The notes under the pieces are model-generated. The model was not told the DNA's origin. It ran no database searches and saw only the letters and a list, made by a program, of their open reading frames with translations. Of a DNA stretch of 64,000 nt, positions 12,356-24,180 are shown in pieces. The translations under genes were made by a program, and so were the position numbers. The stretch is from Carnegiea gigantea (taxonomy: Eukaryota > Streptophyta > Magnoliopsida > Caryophyllales > Cactaceae), in contig JAKOGI010000023.1 in NCBI GenBank assembly GCA_029747015.1, positions 798,501 through 862,500 of the forward strand, read 5' to 3'. The stretch's first letter is position 1. Every line of letters begins with the position of its first letter.

Positions 12356-13233
12356 CCTTGGAAATATCTGCAATGAAGGTGTACTCCCCCTCCAAGTCAT
12401 CTCCTTTAACCCCTCTTAAACTATTTAGGAAGTAACACTAGTTGTCCACACTCTTTTGTTCTACAATATCATACGCAATTAGAAAGGAATCATTATCCCT
12501 ATCACGGTGAAGTGCAGTTAGTGAAATTCCCTTGTATGGACCCTATCAACCCTAATGAATTTCCTATAACCAGCTAAAAAGCCTCCTTTCTAAGCATCAA
12601 AGCATATGAACATCCTAAAGAAAATCGGATGCCCACCTTATTCCACTGGGTCCTGTCATTCAATATAGCACAATCTTCCAAGGTTTTCTCCTTTCCCATT
12701 ATAGTGCACCTAGCTAAGCATTGATAACTATCTTCTTGTTTTCCATCAATCGTTTCAATTATCTTCTTCTTTGCATTCCTGAAGATGTGCTCAAGTTTTA
12801 ACAACTTATACCTACTTATCAAAGTGTTTGCTATGCCCTTCCTCTCCCACCCTTATATGCCCTATCAACTACATCAGTCTTATCTTCATTATCACTGTGA
12901 AATATGTCACCTTCACTTACTAAAGACACCTCACCATCATCATCAACCACAATAGAACCCTTTTCACTCTCCTTAGATACATTTTTATTAAAATCAAAAT
13001 CATCCTAATCATTGTACTCAGAAACATTTGCATCAAGCAAAATTCCTTTTTCATTGTAAAAAGTAGGTTCCCATACAACAATCCCCTTCTCTTTGCCCCC
13101 TAGGTGAGGCCCTTGTTGCTACATGTTCAAATATCGCAATCCCTTTCCGTTTATCCCTAGGTGATGACCTTGTCGAGGTAGGTTCAGATATCATAATACC
13201 CTTCCCTTTAGCCCTTGGTGAGCTCATTGTCAC
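12356..13233 (-). pseudogene. Decayed Mutator-like (MULE) transposase
   Basis: Reading the minus strand from right to left gives three blocks. First is a charged N-terminal stretch with repeated SSPR.KGKGI motifs (13,051-13,233), followed by an acidic stretch. Next is a RNAKKKIIETIDG block (about 12,745-12,800) matching the conserved RAK..ALE.I.G of MULE transposases. Then comes the catalytic region: FRMFICFDA, a stop, GGFLAGYRKFIRVDRVH (about 12,545-12,630), later FLIAYDIVEQKSVDN and EYTFIADISK (about 12,356-12,390). These match the family pattern of FLAGCR.FIG.DG.H, IA.A.VE and YTFISD, with two catalytic Asp positions retained. At least two stop codons and several frame changes break it, and the C-terminal zinc-finger half is absent. 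It is a dead autonomous-type transposase, and TIRs were not found. Confidence 0.8.
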
Positions 13234-13239
13234 CAGTGG

Positions 13240-14590
13240 TTCATAGATAGTAGTTCCCTACTTTTATTCAAGTTTGAGGCTTTTGTGCTGCTACCTTGTT
13301 TGGCAAAGTGGATGCTAAGATTTTATTTGCTTTTGTGTCTAGGCACTGTATATGCTTTTATATGTTGTATTTGAACTTTGCAGCACTACTTAGAGCATAT
13401 GATCTTGTTTTTGGACAAGGGATACATGATTAGGACTTAGCTTCTCTTTGTAATTCAACCTCATTATTGTCTCACCTATAGAAACAACAATTGTTCCACA
13501 CAAAATCATCGACATCCACTCCACTATTTACCCATTAATTCAATCCTTATCGTATAGTGTTATCATCCCTTATTATCTTATATGCTTCCTTTGCACCATT
13601 GTCATCTTCTATTTTTTTTCATGCCTTACCCCTTTGCTTCATCATCCCATGTCAATTTCTTTTTAGTAACTAAAGGTGCCTCAATTTGAATGGCAGGTTC
13701 ATCAATCTCAAACATTGTCCCCATCCAGTTGTTCCATAATTTGATTTACCTTTTTAGCATTTTTCCTATTCACAATGAAGAACTCAATCTAACCGTTCCA
13801 ACCAAGCCATCTCTTGCCCATCTTGAGCAGATCCCTATTAGAATTAACAGGCTATTTTTATGTTCAAGCTTGTGGGGGATAAGAAGAAATGGCAAATACC
13901 TAGGGGTGTCGTTAGTGTTAGGCTTTGTGAGAAATTTTCTAGATTCCTTTACCAAATCAATTAGTTACCACTCATCAAAATGCCTAGTCACCATATCAAC
14001 CATCCATCTAGAACCAAGACACAACCACGAACTTAGATTCTAGCTATTAAGACATCATTAGAAAAAATTAAACAAAAAGAAACAAAGGAATTAGTCACTG
14101 AATTAGGACTCTGCTCCACATAATTTAACATATAACCAAATCATGACTATCCTATCAAGCATAAGTAAACCTACACAAAGCAAATTCACAATAAAACATA
14201 AATTCTAACATCATAACTATTTCCACATATTAACAACCAAAACCTCTTATAAAATATTGAGCCAAACCCTATCTCTTAATAAGAACCCAAAAATTGAAGC
14301 TTTCTTGGAAAATAATCATAAACAAGCTTAAGTCAAATGGAAATGTTGAGTTCCTTACCTCAGACTCTTTCATTAAGGAATTAGACTTCCAAATTTTCTT
14401 CGTTTCCAACCCAAATGTCAGCTTGTGACTTCACCCCTTAAAATTATACCTTGTCTAACTTGAATCACTATTCATTTGAATATCATCTAATAAATTTTTT
14501 GAAACGTTGATCGATAAGAACATATTATCATTGTCGTCTGCATAAACCCTAACATCTTTTGTTGTTTTCGGTTGATCCAATAAAGAGTAG
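13240..14590. other. No gene recognised
   Basis: Overlapping short frames at 13,690-14,043 on both strands show no domain. The proximity to the MULE N-terminus leaves open that part of this is MULE 5' sequence, but I cannot show it. Confidence 0.4.
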
Positions 14591-15075
14591 AATAGGAAGA
14601 AGCATTGCTTTGGTCTGATCAACTTAGAACCTACCAAACTCCCTTCCCTTTTTTGTCTCTTCATATTTAATGAGGGTATTGTTATCTTTCCATGTCTCTT
14701 TTGAATCCTTTACTCTTTTTTGTAGATTTTTATAATTAATTTTATACATTAGGTAGGATAAAAATATATTTAAATAAGTGATGGTATATAAAATGATTTT
14801 TAAAAAGGTAAACGAGGGTAGATGTGAATATTTCAATCAAATAAGGTATCTTATAATCGAAGGGGCAGAATGGGAAGATACTGGCATAAGCATGGAGGTC
14901 ACAAACCAACTCTTGAAATAAGACCATTCATCATTCTCAATACTGTCCTTTAGATAGAGCATTTCTAAACAGAATCAAACAAGCTCAGGATCCTAGCATT
15001 GTTCATAACTAACAATTAGTAGTACTGTAGCAATCAAACCCTATGCTTTTCATCCAATCTCTCTAGGACACCATT
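14590..15075 (+). mobile_element. Old LTR-type repeat, copy B, piece 1
   Basis: About 14,860-15,075 aligns with 7,730-7,945 of copy A, including the shared ATCCAATCTCTCTA near 15,050 and 7,925. The match stops where the nested gypsy-type element begins and resumes at 28,486. Confidence 0.6.
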
Positions 15076-16280
15076 AGTGATGTTAAAATCAAGTTATTTA
15101 TTAGCTAATCTTGCTTATATCTAAATTAAGGAAGGTAATCGAAAACATGCAAATAAATTACTAATCAAGCATTAATCCTAGGATAATTATGATTAATTAA
15201 GCTACTTAAACCCTAATCTCCTCTAAGCTTACTTAATTAAAACTACTAAACGCAAGAGCATGACTAAAATCATTAACACAGAACATCATCTAAAGTACCA
15301 AATAACAAGAAAACATGAACTAATTAACTCAAAAAAACAATAAAACTAATCTAGAAGGAGAAAATAAGTTCACCATATGGGCTGCTTCAACTATGGAGCT
15401 TGAATCTCCAAGTTTGGAGCAAGAAGGAATGACATATGGCTTTTTTCTACTTATTGAGTACTAATGTTTCCTAAATTCTCTTAATCTAACCCATGATTAA
15501 CCAAAATTTAAACTTATAACAATGGTTTTTAAACCTAACTTGGGAGAGAAAGAAAAGTAAGCATTGAAATGGAGAGTTAAGGCATAAGAAAAGAGATTAA
15601 AAGTAAAGAGTGGAAGAAAAACATAATAAAAGTGCTAAAGCATCAATTTAAGGCAATAATCTAACCAATGTAAGTAAATCTAAGCATGAAAATAGTAGAT
15701 CAAAATGGAGAAAAACAAGAACTTGAATGTAAATGAAAGTAGAAGAGAGAGAGAAAGAGAAAAAGAAAAAATTGTATAAAATTAAAACTTGGCGAACTTT
15801 GAATGTGGCTATAATAATCAAATCTCACTCTAAACTACTGCTAAGAACCATAAGCTAGCCCTAAACATAAGTTAATCCTAAACATAAGCTAAACCTACGT
15901 AAAATGTTACTTAACGACGAATGGGGAGGATGAGGTCTATATAGGCCCTAAAAAAGCAAGTTTGGTATGGTCACCCCATATGGCACAGGCTTATTGTGTG
16001 TACTTGCTAGAACAAGATAATAATGTAGAAATAGGGGTTGGCACAGTCATGCCAGTTGCCCGAATAGCCGTTGCCATTGTGCACGATCTTACTAACGGGC
16101 ACTAGTAGCCTCATATCTTCTCCTCGACCTTGTTGAGCTTGTACCCTAAGCTTCTTGTTTACTTGGTTGACTTTTACCTTAGCTTATTTCCAATAAAAGA
16201 ACAAAATATAAATAAAAATCCAAAACTAATCCTTGTTAAAAGACTAAAATCTACCTAAAATAAGGTGTGATATATCACAC
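15076..16280 (-). repeat. 3' LTR of the outer gypsy-type element
   Basis: Aligns along its length with 27,368-28,485. Its left end abuts repeat copy B piece 1. Exact termini are uncertain because the TG/CA ends have mutated. Confidence 0.65.
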
Positions 16281-16415
16281 TTTGAGTCCCAAAAAAATAC
16301 CTTCATACCAAGACTTTACTCATCTTCCAGCAAAAGAAAACAAAACAAGTAAACCCTTTCTCAGTTTTGTAGGAATCATGGTTGCATTTGGCACATGTAA
16401 CAAACTCTTTAAACT

Positions 16416-16420
16416 CGTAG
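16416..16420. repeat. Target-site duplication CGTAG, left
   Basis: CGTAG directly precedes the LTR start at 16,421 and recurs directly after the other LTR at 20,372-20,376. Confidence 0.85.
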
Positions 16421-17588
16421 TGATGAAGAATGGAATCCTCAAACTTCCACGATCATCGACAACACAAAAATTAATCACTCCAAATGATGCTTCTTTTAGA
16501 TTTAATCTCAAATAATCAATAAGATGGTGAGTTTTGACCCAAGGTAAGTTCTAAAAGATAGATAAAACACTTCCTACCATGTTCGTCTCTTAAAGGCTCA
16601 CAGCCAGCCAAGAAGATCTCTAAAGGAAAGACTCAAACTTTCCATCAAATTTCTTTTCTAAAAAGTCATGGCCACCAAAGAAGAATCCTGAAGGAAAGAC
16701 TCTGATCACCACTCCTGAATAAGAAATAAAGATTTAGAGATTTTAGTGAGAGAAAATGGTCATTTGCTATTCAATTTATAATTCAACTTAAGCGGAGTTT
16801 ACATAGAGGTAATGGGGTCTATAAATACCCAAAATGAGAGAAAATGGTCATTTGCTATTCAATATAGGTACAAGTGTATCAATAGGGTGATTACAAATTA
16901 TCTTAGGAAAACAAACCAAATTATTAAAACAATTACAACCGAGGTAAGCTGTGTTTTCTAAGATTCATCATCTATTTTCTAGGGAGATTTTGGAAGGATT
17001 TACACCAGCAACGGAGGCCCCACCACTTGAAAAATCTTTTTTGGTATGAGTAGAATCCTCCATTCTAATTAATCTCAAAGATAATAACTATACCCTTCTA
17101 AATTAGGGCCAATTTACATATTGCTCCAAAACTGAAATTTTGTGCACAACCCATATGTCTGGGCCATTTATCCTAATATTGGAAGCCAATGCCAAATTTA
17201 AGCATAAGGGGATCAAATAGATATCTTAGGGATTCATAAAAGTTTGGGCTTCCTCATTTGGGCTTTGTTTAGTAGGATTTAAACTTGACGCAAATTCAGC
17301 ACATTTTCCAACAGAAACTTACACTATGTAAGTTGGGATTCGCTTCCCTTTAGGGAATTAAAATGGAATCTAACTTGGGGTTTTATTGCATCATCCCAAA
17401 GTTAGCTCCATAAACTTCCCAATGAAGTATAGATCGCTCTAATTGGACATCGATGGGTTGGCAAGGAGCCACATCAAACCTGCATGAAATGTCGGAGTAG
17501 TGGCCATCTTGTCCAAGGGAAGTGGGCTTGGACATTGGTGTAGATGGGAGTGTAGCCAAGAGTCATTTAAGAGATTTGGTATGTATCA
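16421..17588 (-). repeat. 3' LTR of the TR-GAG-like element
   Basis: Matches 19,240-20,371 throughout, e.g. GAGTTTTGACCCAAGGTAAG near 16,531 and 19,351, and AGTGGCCATCTTGTCCAAG near 17,497 against its counterpart near 20,283. Confidence 0.9.
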
Positions 17589-17646
17589 ACTTCCTTTTTT
17601 TGAGAAGGATTTGCTTTCAAATCCTTGGGATTAAAATTTTTTGCCA

Positions 17647-18202
17647 TTAACCTTTCATGCGTTTTACCATTCTTAGGTTTGAAAACACCAAATGTACTAT
17701 AGACTCCTCTCTTGTTGAATGTGTAGGAGTTGTTAACATCTTTTGGACAACATCGAAGCAATGAGTAGCTCTCCTAAGTCTTATGAGCTCATTGAAGATC
17801 TTAACATACTCATCATAAGATAACTCAAACTCTTCATACTCAAGAGAGGTGTCTCTTTTGGCTTGATTGCACTCATGTGGGCTTTCTCCCGTCATGATTT
17901 TGATGGGCAATAGGACATTTAGGATGAATTCTTTTGGGATTTCATCCTCAAGCTTTTGACAAGCTATAAGGGCTAAAGGTTTCACTCCTTCACTTGTGTT
18001 TGGCTTCACCATTTAGTAAGGCAATCTGAAGCTTGTCCTTACTAGTGGCACACTCTTCCTGTGTTTCACTCTTGTGAGGGCTTTTCTTACTTTCCTTCCT
18101 TGGTTTGTATTTGCGAGGTGGGGGTAAAGAAGAGATGGCTAATGCCTGCCCTTGGTCTTCGTAAGAGTTATGTCGATTATAACTCACACAACAATCAAAC
18201 AT
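17647..18202 (-). pseudogene. Downstream part of the TR-GAG-like interior, two overlapping broken frames
   Basis: Two overlapping minus-strand frames (17,990-18,202 and 17,647-18,012) encode a Lys/Ser/Pro-rich segment and then an acidic segment containing IPKEFILNVLLPIK. They lie downstream of gag in the element's sense direction. The first is basic, like a Gag nucleocapsid-type tail, but has no CCHC knuckle. I do not recognise a catalytic domain. The frame change between them could be decay. Confidence 0.4.
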
Positions 18203-18540
18203 CTATGATGCAATAAGCAAAACATGACTAGCACTCATAGGAAACATCTCATACAAGGCCTCATTTCTAAACTTGCTCATCGAGAATGAAAATAGGGCTT
18301 ACTTAGTGATGCTTACCTCAATTCCTAAATTAGAACAATAGAGAGGATAAGAGTGAGATTAAGGGACAATACGTAGTATAACTTCTACGTTAGGTTTTGA
18401 TTCAACTTCTTTCTCTTCAAGATCCAAAAGGATGTCATTTTCTGGCTTGGCCTCTTCTTGTCCCATGCTAGGCTCTTCTCCTTTTTGAACCTAAACTTGA
18501 GCCTCCATAGTTTCTTCAAAGGAAGCAACTAGTGGAGAAT

Positions 18541-19053
18541 CTACTTGAATGGGAGCTTTAATGGAGCTCTTACACTTGGCCAAGCTTTCTCTTTCTCTTT
18601 TCTCATCAACAACCAAAGTAAGCTCATCGACAACCAAAGGAGCTTGATCTCTTCATGAGCAACAATAGGTCTTTCCTTTTCATTAAGGAGTAGATCTCGA
18701 TAAAATCTCACATCTACAAATGATTTGAGCCATCTCCAAGTCTTAATTCTAGGCTTGCGTTGAAGAGTTCTCTCGTTCCTAAGGCACCTAAACCAGTAGA
18801 GAGCAACACCTTGGAGTTTTTGAGTAGCTATCATGAAGCCCTCCTCACCCGAGCATCCTTTTGCCTCGAAATAATCTTCAAGTGTTTGAACCCATCTCAG
18901 ATAGATGATAGGATCCAAACTAATACCATCAAAGTAAGGAGGGTCTTTCATGGCCTTCTTCATTTGTGCTATTTGACTTGAGAGCCTTCTCACTTGATCT
19001 CGAAGATCAAGTATGGACAAATCTTCCATAGTATCGAGAAGTAAATGGTGCAA
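18541..19053 (-). pseudogene. Gag polyprotein remnant (Ty3/gypsy-type retrotransposon gag)
   Basis: A 170-codon open frame starts about 170 bases inside the primer site in the sense direction of the element. Residues about 38-115 follow the plant retrotransposon Gag core: PPYFDGISLDPIIYLRWVQ, then LEDYFEAKG, then a KLQGVALYWF.CLRNER block, then I.TWRWLKSFVDVRF. The N-terminus has a short heptad-like LRDQVRRLSSQIAQMKKAM stretch. The Gag core is clear, but the frame ends before a nucleocapsid zinc knuckle, so the product is truncated. In an intact element Gag would form virus-like particles in the cytoplasm. Confidence 0.85.
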
Positions 19054-19224
19054 AGGGATTGAGGATTGTGTTTGAACTATTTTTTGTGTTCTTTTTGGGC
19101 TAAAAGGATAAGCAGGGCAAGAAAGAAAGTGTTTTTTTTTTGGGGGGGAGGATCAAAATATGAATTTTTAGATGTAAAAAGACAAGGTTTTCATAGAGAA
19201 ATCAACCAAAAGTAGGACCTTTAG

Positions 19225-19236
19225 GCTCTGATACCA
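19225..19236 (-). other. Primer binding site for initiator tRNA-Met
   Basis: The plus strand reads GCTCTGATACCA, the exact reverse complement of TGGTATCAGAGC. It lies three bases from the LTR edge at 19,240. Confidence 0.9.
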
Positions 19237-19239
19237 ACT

Positions 19240-20371
19240 TGATAAGGAATGAAATCCTCAAACTCCAAAGATCACAAATAACATGGAAATTAACCACTCC
19301 AAAGAATGCTTCTTTTGGATTCAATCTCAAACAATCAATACGATTACGAGTTTTGACCCAAGGTAAGTCCCAAAACATACATAAAGCACTTTCCACCAAA
19401 TTCCTCTCTTAAAGTCTCATAGCTAGCCAAGAAGAACTCCAGAGGATAGACTCAAACTTTTCACCAAATTCCTCTTCTAAAGGTTCTTAGCCAGCAAAGA
19501 CGAATCCTAAAGAAAAGACTCTAATCTCCACTCTTGAATAAGAGATAAAGATCTAGAGATTTTAGTGAGCAAAAATGGCAAATTAGCTATTACATGGAGG
19601 TAATGAGGTCTATAAATACCCGAAATAAGACAAATTAATATTATAATATTGCCGCAAGTGTACTAATAGGGAGATTACAAATTATCTTAAAAAAATAAAC
19701 CAAATTATTAAGATAAGTACAACCAAGATGAGCTGTATTTTCTAAGATTCATCCTCCATCTTCTAAGAAGCTTTTGGAAGGCTCTACTCCACCAATGGAG
19801 GTCCCACTACTTGGTAAATCTTCCTTGGAATGTGTAAAATCACCTCTTCTAATTAATCTCAAGGATAATAGATGTAACCTCCTCAATCAAGGCTAATATC
19901 TAGATTACTCCAAAACTACAATTTTGTGCACACTCCATATGTCTAGACCATTTCTCCTAATATTGGAAGTCAATGCCAAATTTTAGCACATGGGGTTCAA
20001 ATAGATCTTACGAATTCAGAAAAATGTGGGCTTGCCTCGTTTGTGCTTCGTTTAGTAGGATTTAAACTTGACACAAATTCAGCACATTTTTCGACAAAAA
20101 CCTGCACTATGTAAGTTTGGATTTTCATCACTTTAGAGAATTAAAATGCAAACTAACTCAGGATTTTATTGCATCATCCCGAAGTTAACTCCCTAAACTT
20201 CCCAACAAAGTATAGACTGCTCCTATTGGACATTGATGGGTTGGTGAGAAGCCAAAGCAAACCTGAGTGATACGCTGGAGTGCTGGCCATCTTGTCCAAG
20301 AGAAGTGGGCTTGCACTCTAGTGTTGATTGGCGTATAGCTGATAGTCGATTAGGGGGTTTGGTATGTATGA
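19240..20371 (-). repeat. 5' LTR of the TR-GAG-like element
   Basis: The inner edge is TGATAAGG at 19,240. The outer edge ends ATGTATGA at 20,371, where the terminal CA of the minus strand has mutated (ATGTATCA in the other LTR). CGTAG follows immediately. Confidence 0.9.
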
Positions 20372-20376
20372 CGTAG

Positions 20377-21087
20377 CCTTTCCTAGTGGACAAATGTGTC
20401 TTTGTAAGGGTTTATAGAAGCTATACCCATAAAACCTCCCAAAAAAAAAGAGAAAGGAAATGGAAAATATTTTGGGGGTTTTCAAAATTTTCACAAACTA
20501 GCATCACATAGAGACAAATGAACAACATAATCAACCAAATTATTTAAGTAACAAAGACACTCATTGCACATGTCTAAAATCCACATAGCAAGAGTAAGTC
20601 CTTGCTCATGGCAGACTCGCACCAACTCTCACTACTCACCCACACTAACTCTAACCACTTGAGTGGTAAGTAAGTTAAAAGTAGAAACTCAGTTTAACAA
20701 TGTGAATCTCTCCCCTCTTATGTTTAATGATATCAAGGGCTCACTCAAAATCTCAATCTATTGATATATCCTAACATATGCTTTCTTAGCCTCGCAATTT
20801 CTGACCACTTGTATGCACAATGTATGATGATAATCCAGAGGACTTTGATGGGCTGTAATGGGACCTTTGACAAAAGGGTCATGAATGGACAAATAATATA
20901 AGGATGTTGGAGCTAAGAAGCCAAAGAATAAGGAGTAACAATAAAACCCAGCACACAAATACATAGATCACACCCCATTATGCAATCATACTTACCCTCA
21001 AATTATACTTAAGAGATATGAGTTAGGAAAATTCAAAGTAAAATTACAATTCCACCACTTTTATTCAGAATTATTTTTCTCCTTATC

Positions 21088-21135
<48 letters not shown>

Positions 21136-21769
21136 TTTACATTTTCAAAAGGCAATAAAACCAATAACTAGTGAATAGTATAGGGGGTAAATGGAGGACT
21201 AGCCCACTTTGGCTTAAGTCTCTTCAATTCAAACATACACCTAGCTTTCCAAACGAAGGAGAAAATATTCTATATTCACATTATTTTCACCCCCTTCACC
21301 AAATCAATCATTAAACACCAAACCTCTATTCACCCCCACAAACTACCCATCATAGCTCAAAGTAAATCTCTATCAGTCTTGGCTTGGACATAAGAAAATA
21401 TGTTTGGCCATAGGCTAATTAGGAAGGTCCATAACAAAGAAAATCAATCAAAGGCACAAAAGGTAAATTTTTATTGAAAGGTGGCTATTTGCCTTTGTAG
21501 TTTTTAAATACAAAATGAATGCATCTAACATTTCATTAATGATGCACATGATAAATGTAGCATTAAAGAGAGTCAATTCAAGTTCTTAAGGAATCCAAAC
21601 ATGGAAGACATACCAATGAAAGGGAAAATGAGACTAAATGTAATGAATAGTCTATTTAAGCACGAAAGTCTCACAGATCCACCTACCAAGTGTGCTTTTA
21701 AATCTTAGGTGAGAATCGAAGCATGAAATGACGTAAGGTTGAACCAAGGTTTCCAAAGAAGGCCTTTTG
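20377..21769. other. Interior of the outer gypsy-type element, no coding signal
   Basis: This stretch lies between the two nested insertions. It contains a CT microsatellite and a 68-codon minus-strand frame at 20,758-20,964 without recognisable similarity. I see no retrotransposon domain in it. Confidence 0.4.
21089..21133. repeat. (CT)n microsatellite
   Basis: CT repeat of about 45 bases with one TTT interruption, followed by a T run. Confidence 0.9.
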
Positions 21770-22389
21770 AATGATTGTACACAATTAACTAATAATACAA
21801 CCTATGAGTTGTACTATGAGTTGACCCTACAACTTTAGGTGTCCCAGCATATGTGCTGCTCTTCAACCGTACTTGAGTAGTGGGCCCTCCAACTAATCAA
21901 CCCAACCTAATGCAAAGAAAGATAACAACTATAAAATACACTTCTTTGGTAGAGAACAAACCAAATATGCCAATGTAAGCTCAAACTCTTCTCAAGTTCC
22001 TCCTCTAAATTTGCAAGTGTAGCACTTATCTTTTTTTTCTTATGTATTTCCTTATCTGTGTCTTTTTCAGCCTTTAAGATACTTCAAAATTTATAGCCAA
22101 GGATAATACAGCCTTTGCTAAGTAGCCGTTGCCACCAAATTAGGAGATAGTATCTTCAGCTCATTTCAAGGCCTTAAAAAACAATTCAAGCCCTTAAAAA
22201 AACTACAGTTTTAGCAAATCTGTCTACCAACAGTTAAATTCCTGATTTTCATAAATGATCCTTAAAAATCTTACCAAATCAAGTGTCATTATCTCAGGAT
22301 CACGTAATCAAATTTGAATCACAAAGTATAATATCATAAAGATTACATAGTCAAATTTGAAAACTAAATCATCTGAAGATATTGTGGCA
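21770..22389 (-). repeat. 3' LTR (truncated) of the copia-type element
   Basis: Aligns with 24,390-24,989 of the right LTR and stops matching abruptly at its left side near 21,770. Confidence 0.8.
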
Positions 22390-23559
22390 ACTCATAATTT
22401 TGAACGACGTCGCATGAAAAGCTTTCTAAATACTTCTTCCCCTTTTTGTATTTCATCATAAATGTAGCAGAAGAGGAGAAAGAAAAATTGAAGCATAAAA
22501 ATTATAACAAACATATATAGCTCCCCCTTAACAAATCAATCACATATAAAGATGCTTCCCCTTAATTTATGGCACTCATACAAAAATATAAGGGGTTAAA
22601 TACTAACAATAAAATCAATCACACACATTAATCCTCATTGACTTGAAATTCTTGTAAGCAACACAAGGATGCAATAAGGGATTAACATGTAGTAACATTA
22701 ATAAATTCTCCCCCTATCAAGAGTAAATCATGATTATCAAAAAATCATCAAGTGATATAATTGTTCTCTTACAGAAACATGCAAGCATTTATGTAGGCAC
22801 TAGAGAGCATAATAATTATGGACAAAAGCATTAAGATCATATGTGCATAATCACATGTCATAATAGCATAAGATACCAGAAAATATTAATCATGCTCACC
22901 TTCCAAAGATAATAAAGCAAATTAAAATTTAAAAATTAAAAATCAAAATTTTTCAAATAGGATGTAGATCACATAAGATAATATCACCTTCCTTTTTCTT
23001 AGAATCAAATATTACAATTATCAAGATGTTGACATAAAAATTTAAACCCTTGATTTTCAGTTATTACCAGGCAGCACAATCTTAACTTGTACCTTATGTT
23101 CAAGGCTTTGGACTATATTTTACGGGCTTGAAATTTGTGCAATGACAAAAGAACTGAACTTACCTTATTTTTACTTTTAGCAAACCATAACTTACCATGT
23201 GCCATTATGAAGCTCCAATTTTTTCTTGTCCACTTGAATTTTCAGAAGGATTAAATGCTATTTGAAGTTTATTATAACTGTCTAAATAAAGAGTCAATGA
23301 CCTCCCACAAGCATGCGCATTCTTTGTTGATTTTTTCAAAAATGAAGCTCTTTGACCAAATCTTAATGCCCTTTGCTTCTTGGGTTCAAAATTGTTAGAA
23401 GTAAGAAAAATTAATGACGTAAAATTTTTTTTCCCTCAATCTTGGCACATTTGCTTCATTTGACACTACAATCAAGAATTTTTGAAAGTTAAAAATTTGG
23501 TGTAGTATTTAAATCATCACAAATATTACAAATTAGGGATAAATTGTCATTTGAAAATT

Positions 23560-24115
23560 TAAGAATGGATTTTACCTCATGCTTACCATTTTGGAGAATA
23601 GATGAATAACAACAATCTTCGCATTTCGCACCATTTTCAAGCAACTCCTCAATTTGGGCATGACTGACATCATTATGTATAAGGCCTTGAATTGGATCAC
23701 CACTTTTATATTCTTACTCTTCATGTAGTTGATGATCCTTAACTTGCGTAACATTTCTATCCATGATCATTTCATCATGTGCCACAAATTTGCTTAACAT
23801 CATATTTTGATTAGTACCATATAAGTAGTAAGGAGTCTCCCAAATCTCATTGGCACTATCACAATGTGAGATAAATTCATAAATATCAATAGTAAGAGCA
23901 CAATATAAAATGTCTAGAGCTTTAAAATTTTTAGACATCTGCTTATAATCATCTTCAGTATATTCAGCTTTCGACTTCTCAATAACTAGTGAACCTTTGG
24001 CCATGATCTCCCGAAGATCGAGACCCTTGTGCGTGATATAAAGTTGCATTGTTTCCAGCCACCAAAATTAGTACCTTTGAAAAGCAAAGGGCAACCAGAG
24101 TCAAAATCATAACTA
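23560..24115 (-). pseudogene. Copia-type Gag remnant (UBN2-like)
   Basis: On minus, a start region reading MPSYDFDSGCPLLFKGTNFG followed by GWKQ (about 24,050-24,115) matches the N-terminus of plant copia Gag, where a large hydrophobic residue and W-K follow FKG.N. The frame then shifts to 23,714-24,049, which contains LDILYCALTIDIYEFISHC, then SANEIWETPYYLYGTNQ and KFVAHDEMIM. These match the family pattern LLYCALN..EF.R.S.C.SAKEIWD.L...YEGT. A further frame shift leads to a Cys-containing tail near 23,572-23,700. At least two frame changes make this non-functional. Confidence 0.75.
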
Positions 24116-24163
24116 GGCATAGGATCGAACTATTAGACAGTAAAGTCTTAAAAAATAGTACTA

Positions 24164-24175
24164 GCTCTTATACCA
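24164..24175 (-). other. Primer binding site (tRNA-Met), one mismatch
   Basis: The plus strand reads GCTCTTATACCA; the canonical reverse complement is GCTCTGATACCA. It lies five bases from the LTR edge at 24,181. Confidence 0.75.
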
Positions 24176-24180
24176 ATTAT

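Larger units (their letters stand above)
16421..20371 (-). mobile_element. Complete gag-only LTR retrotransposon (TR-GAG-like)
   Basis: The element is 3,951 bp long with LTRs of 1,168 bp (16,421-17,588) and 1,132 bp (19,240-20,371), flanked by the perfect 5-bp duplication CGTAG. On the minus strand the order is 5' LTR, a primer site for initiator tRNA-Met (19,225-19,236), a gag region, a purine tract (AAAAAAAGGAAG, about 17,592-17,603) and the 3' LTR. The interior is only 1,651 bp and shows Gag but no protease, reverse transcriptase, RNase H or integrase. That organisation fits the non-autonomous TR-GAG class, which relies on Pol from a relative. The LTRs have diverged by many substitutions and small indels, so the insertion is not recent. 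Confidence 0.85.

Noticed and set aside
13690..14043. 117-codon frame overlapping an opposite-strand frame
   Set aside because: Neither strand gives a recognisable protein; probably chance frames near the MULE remnant.
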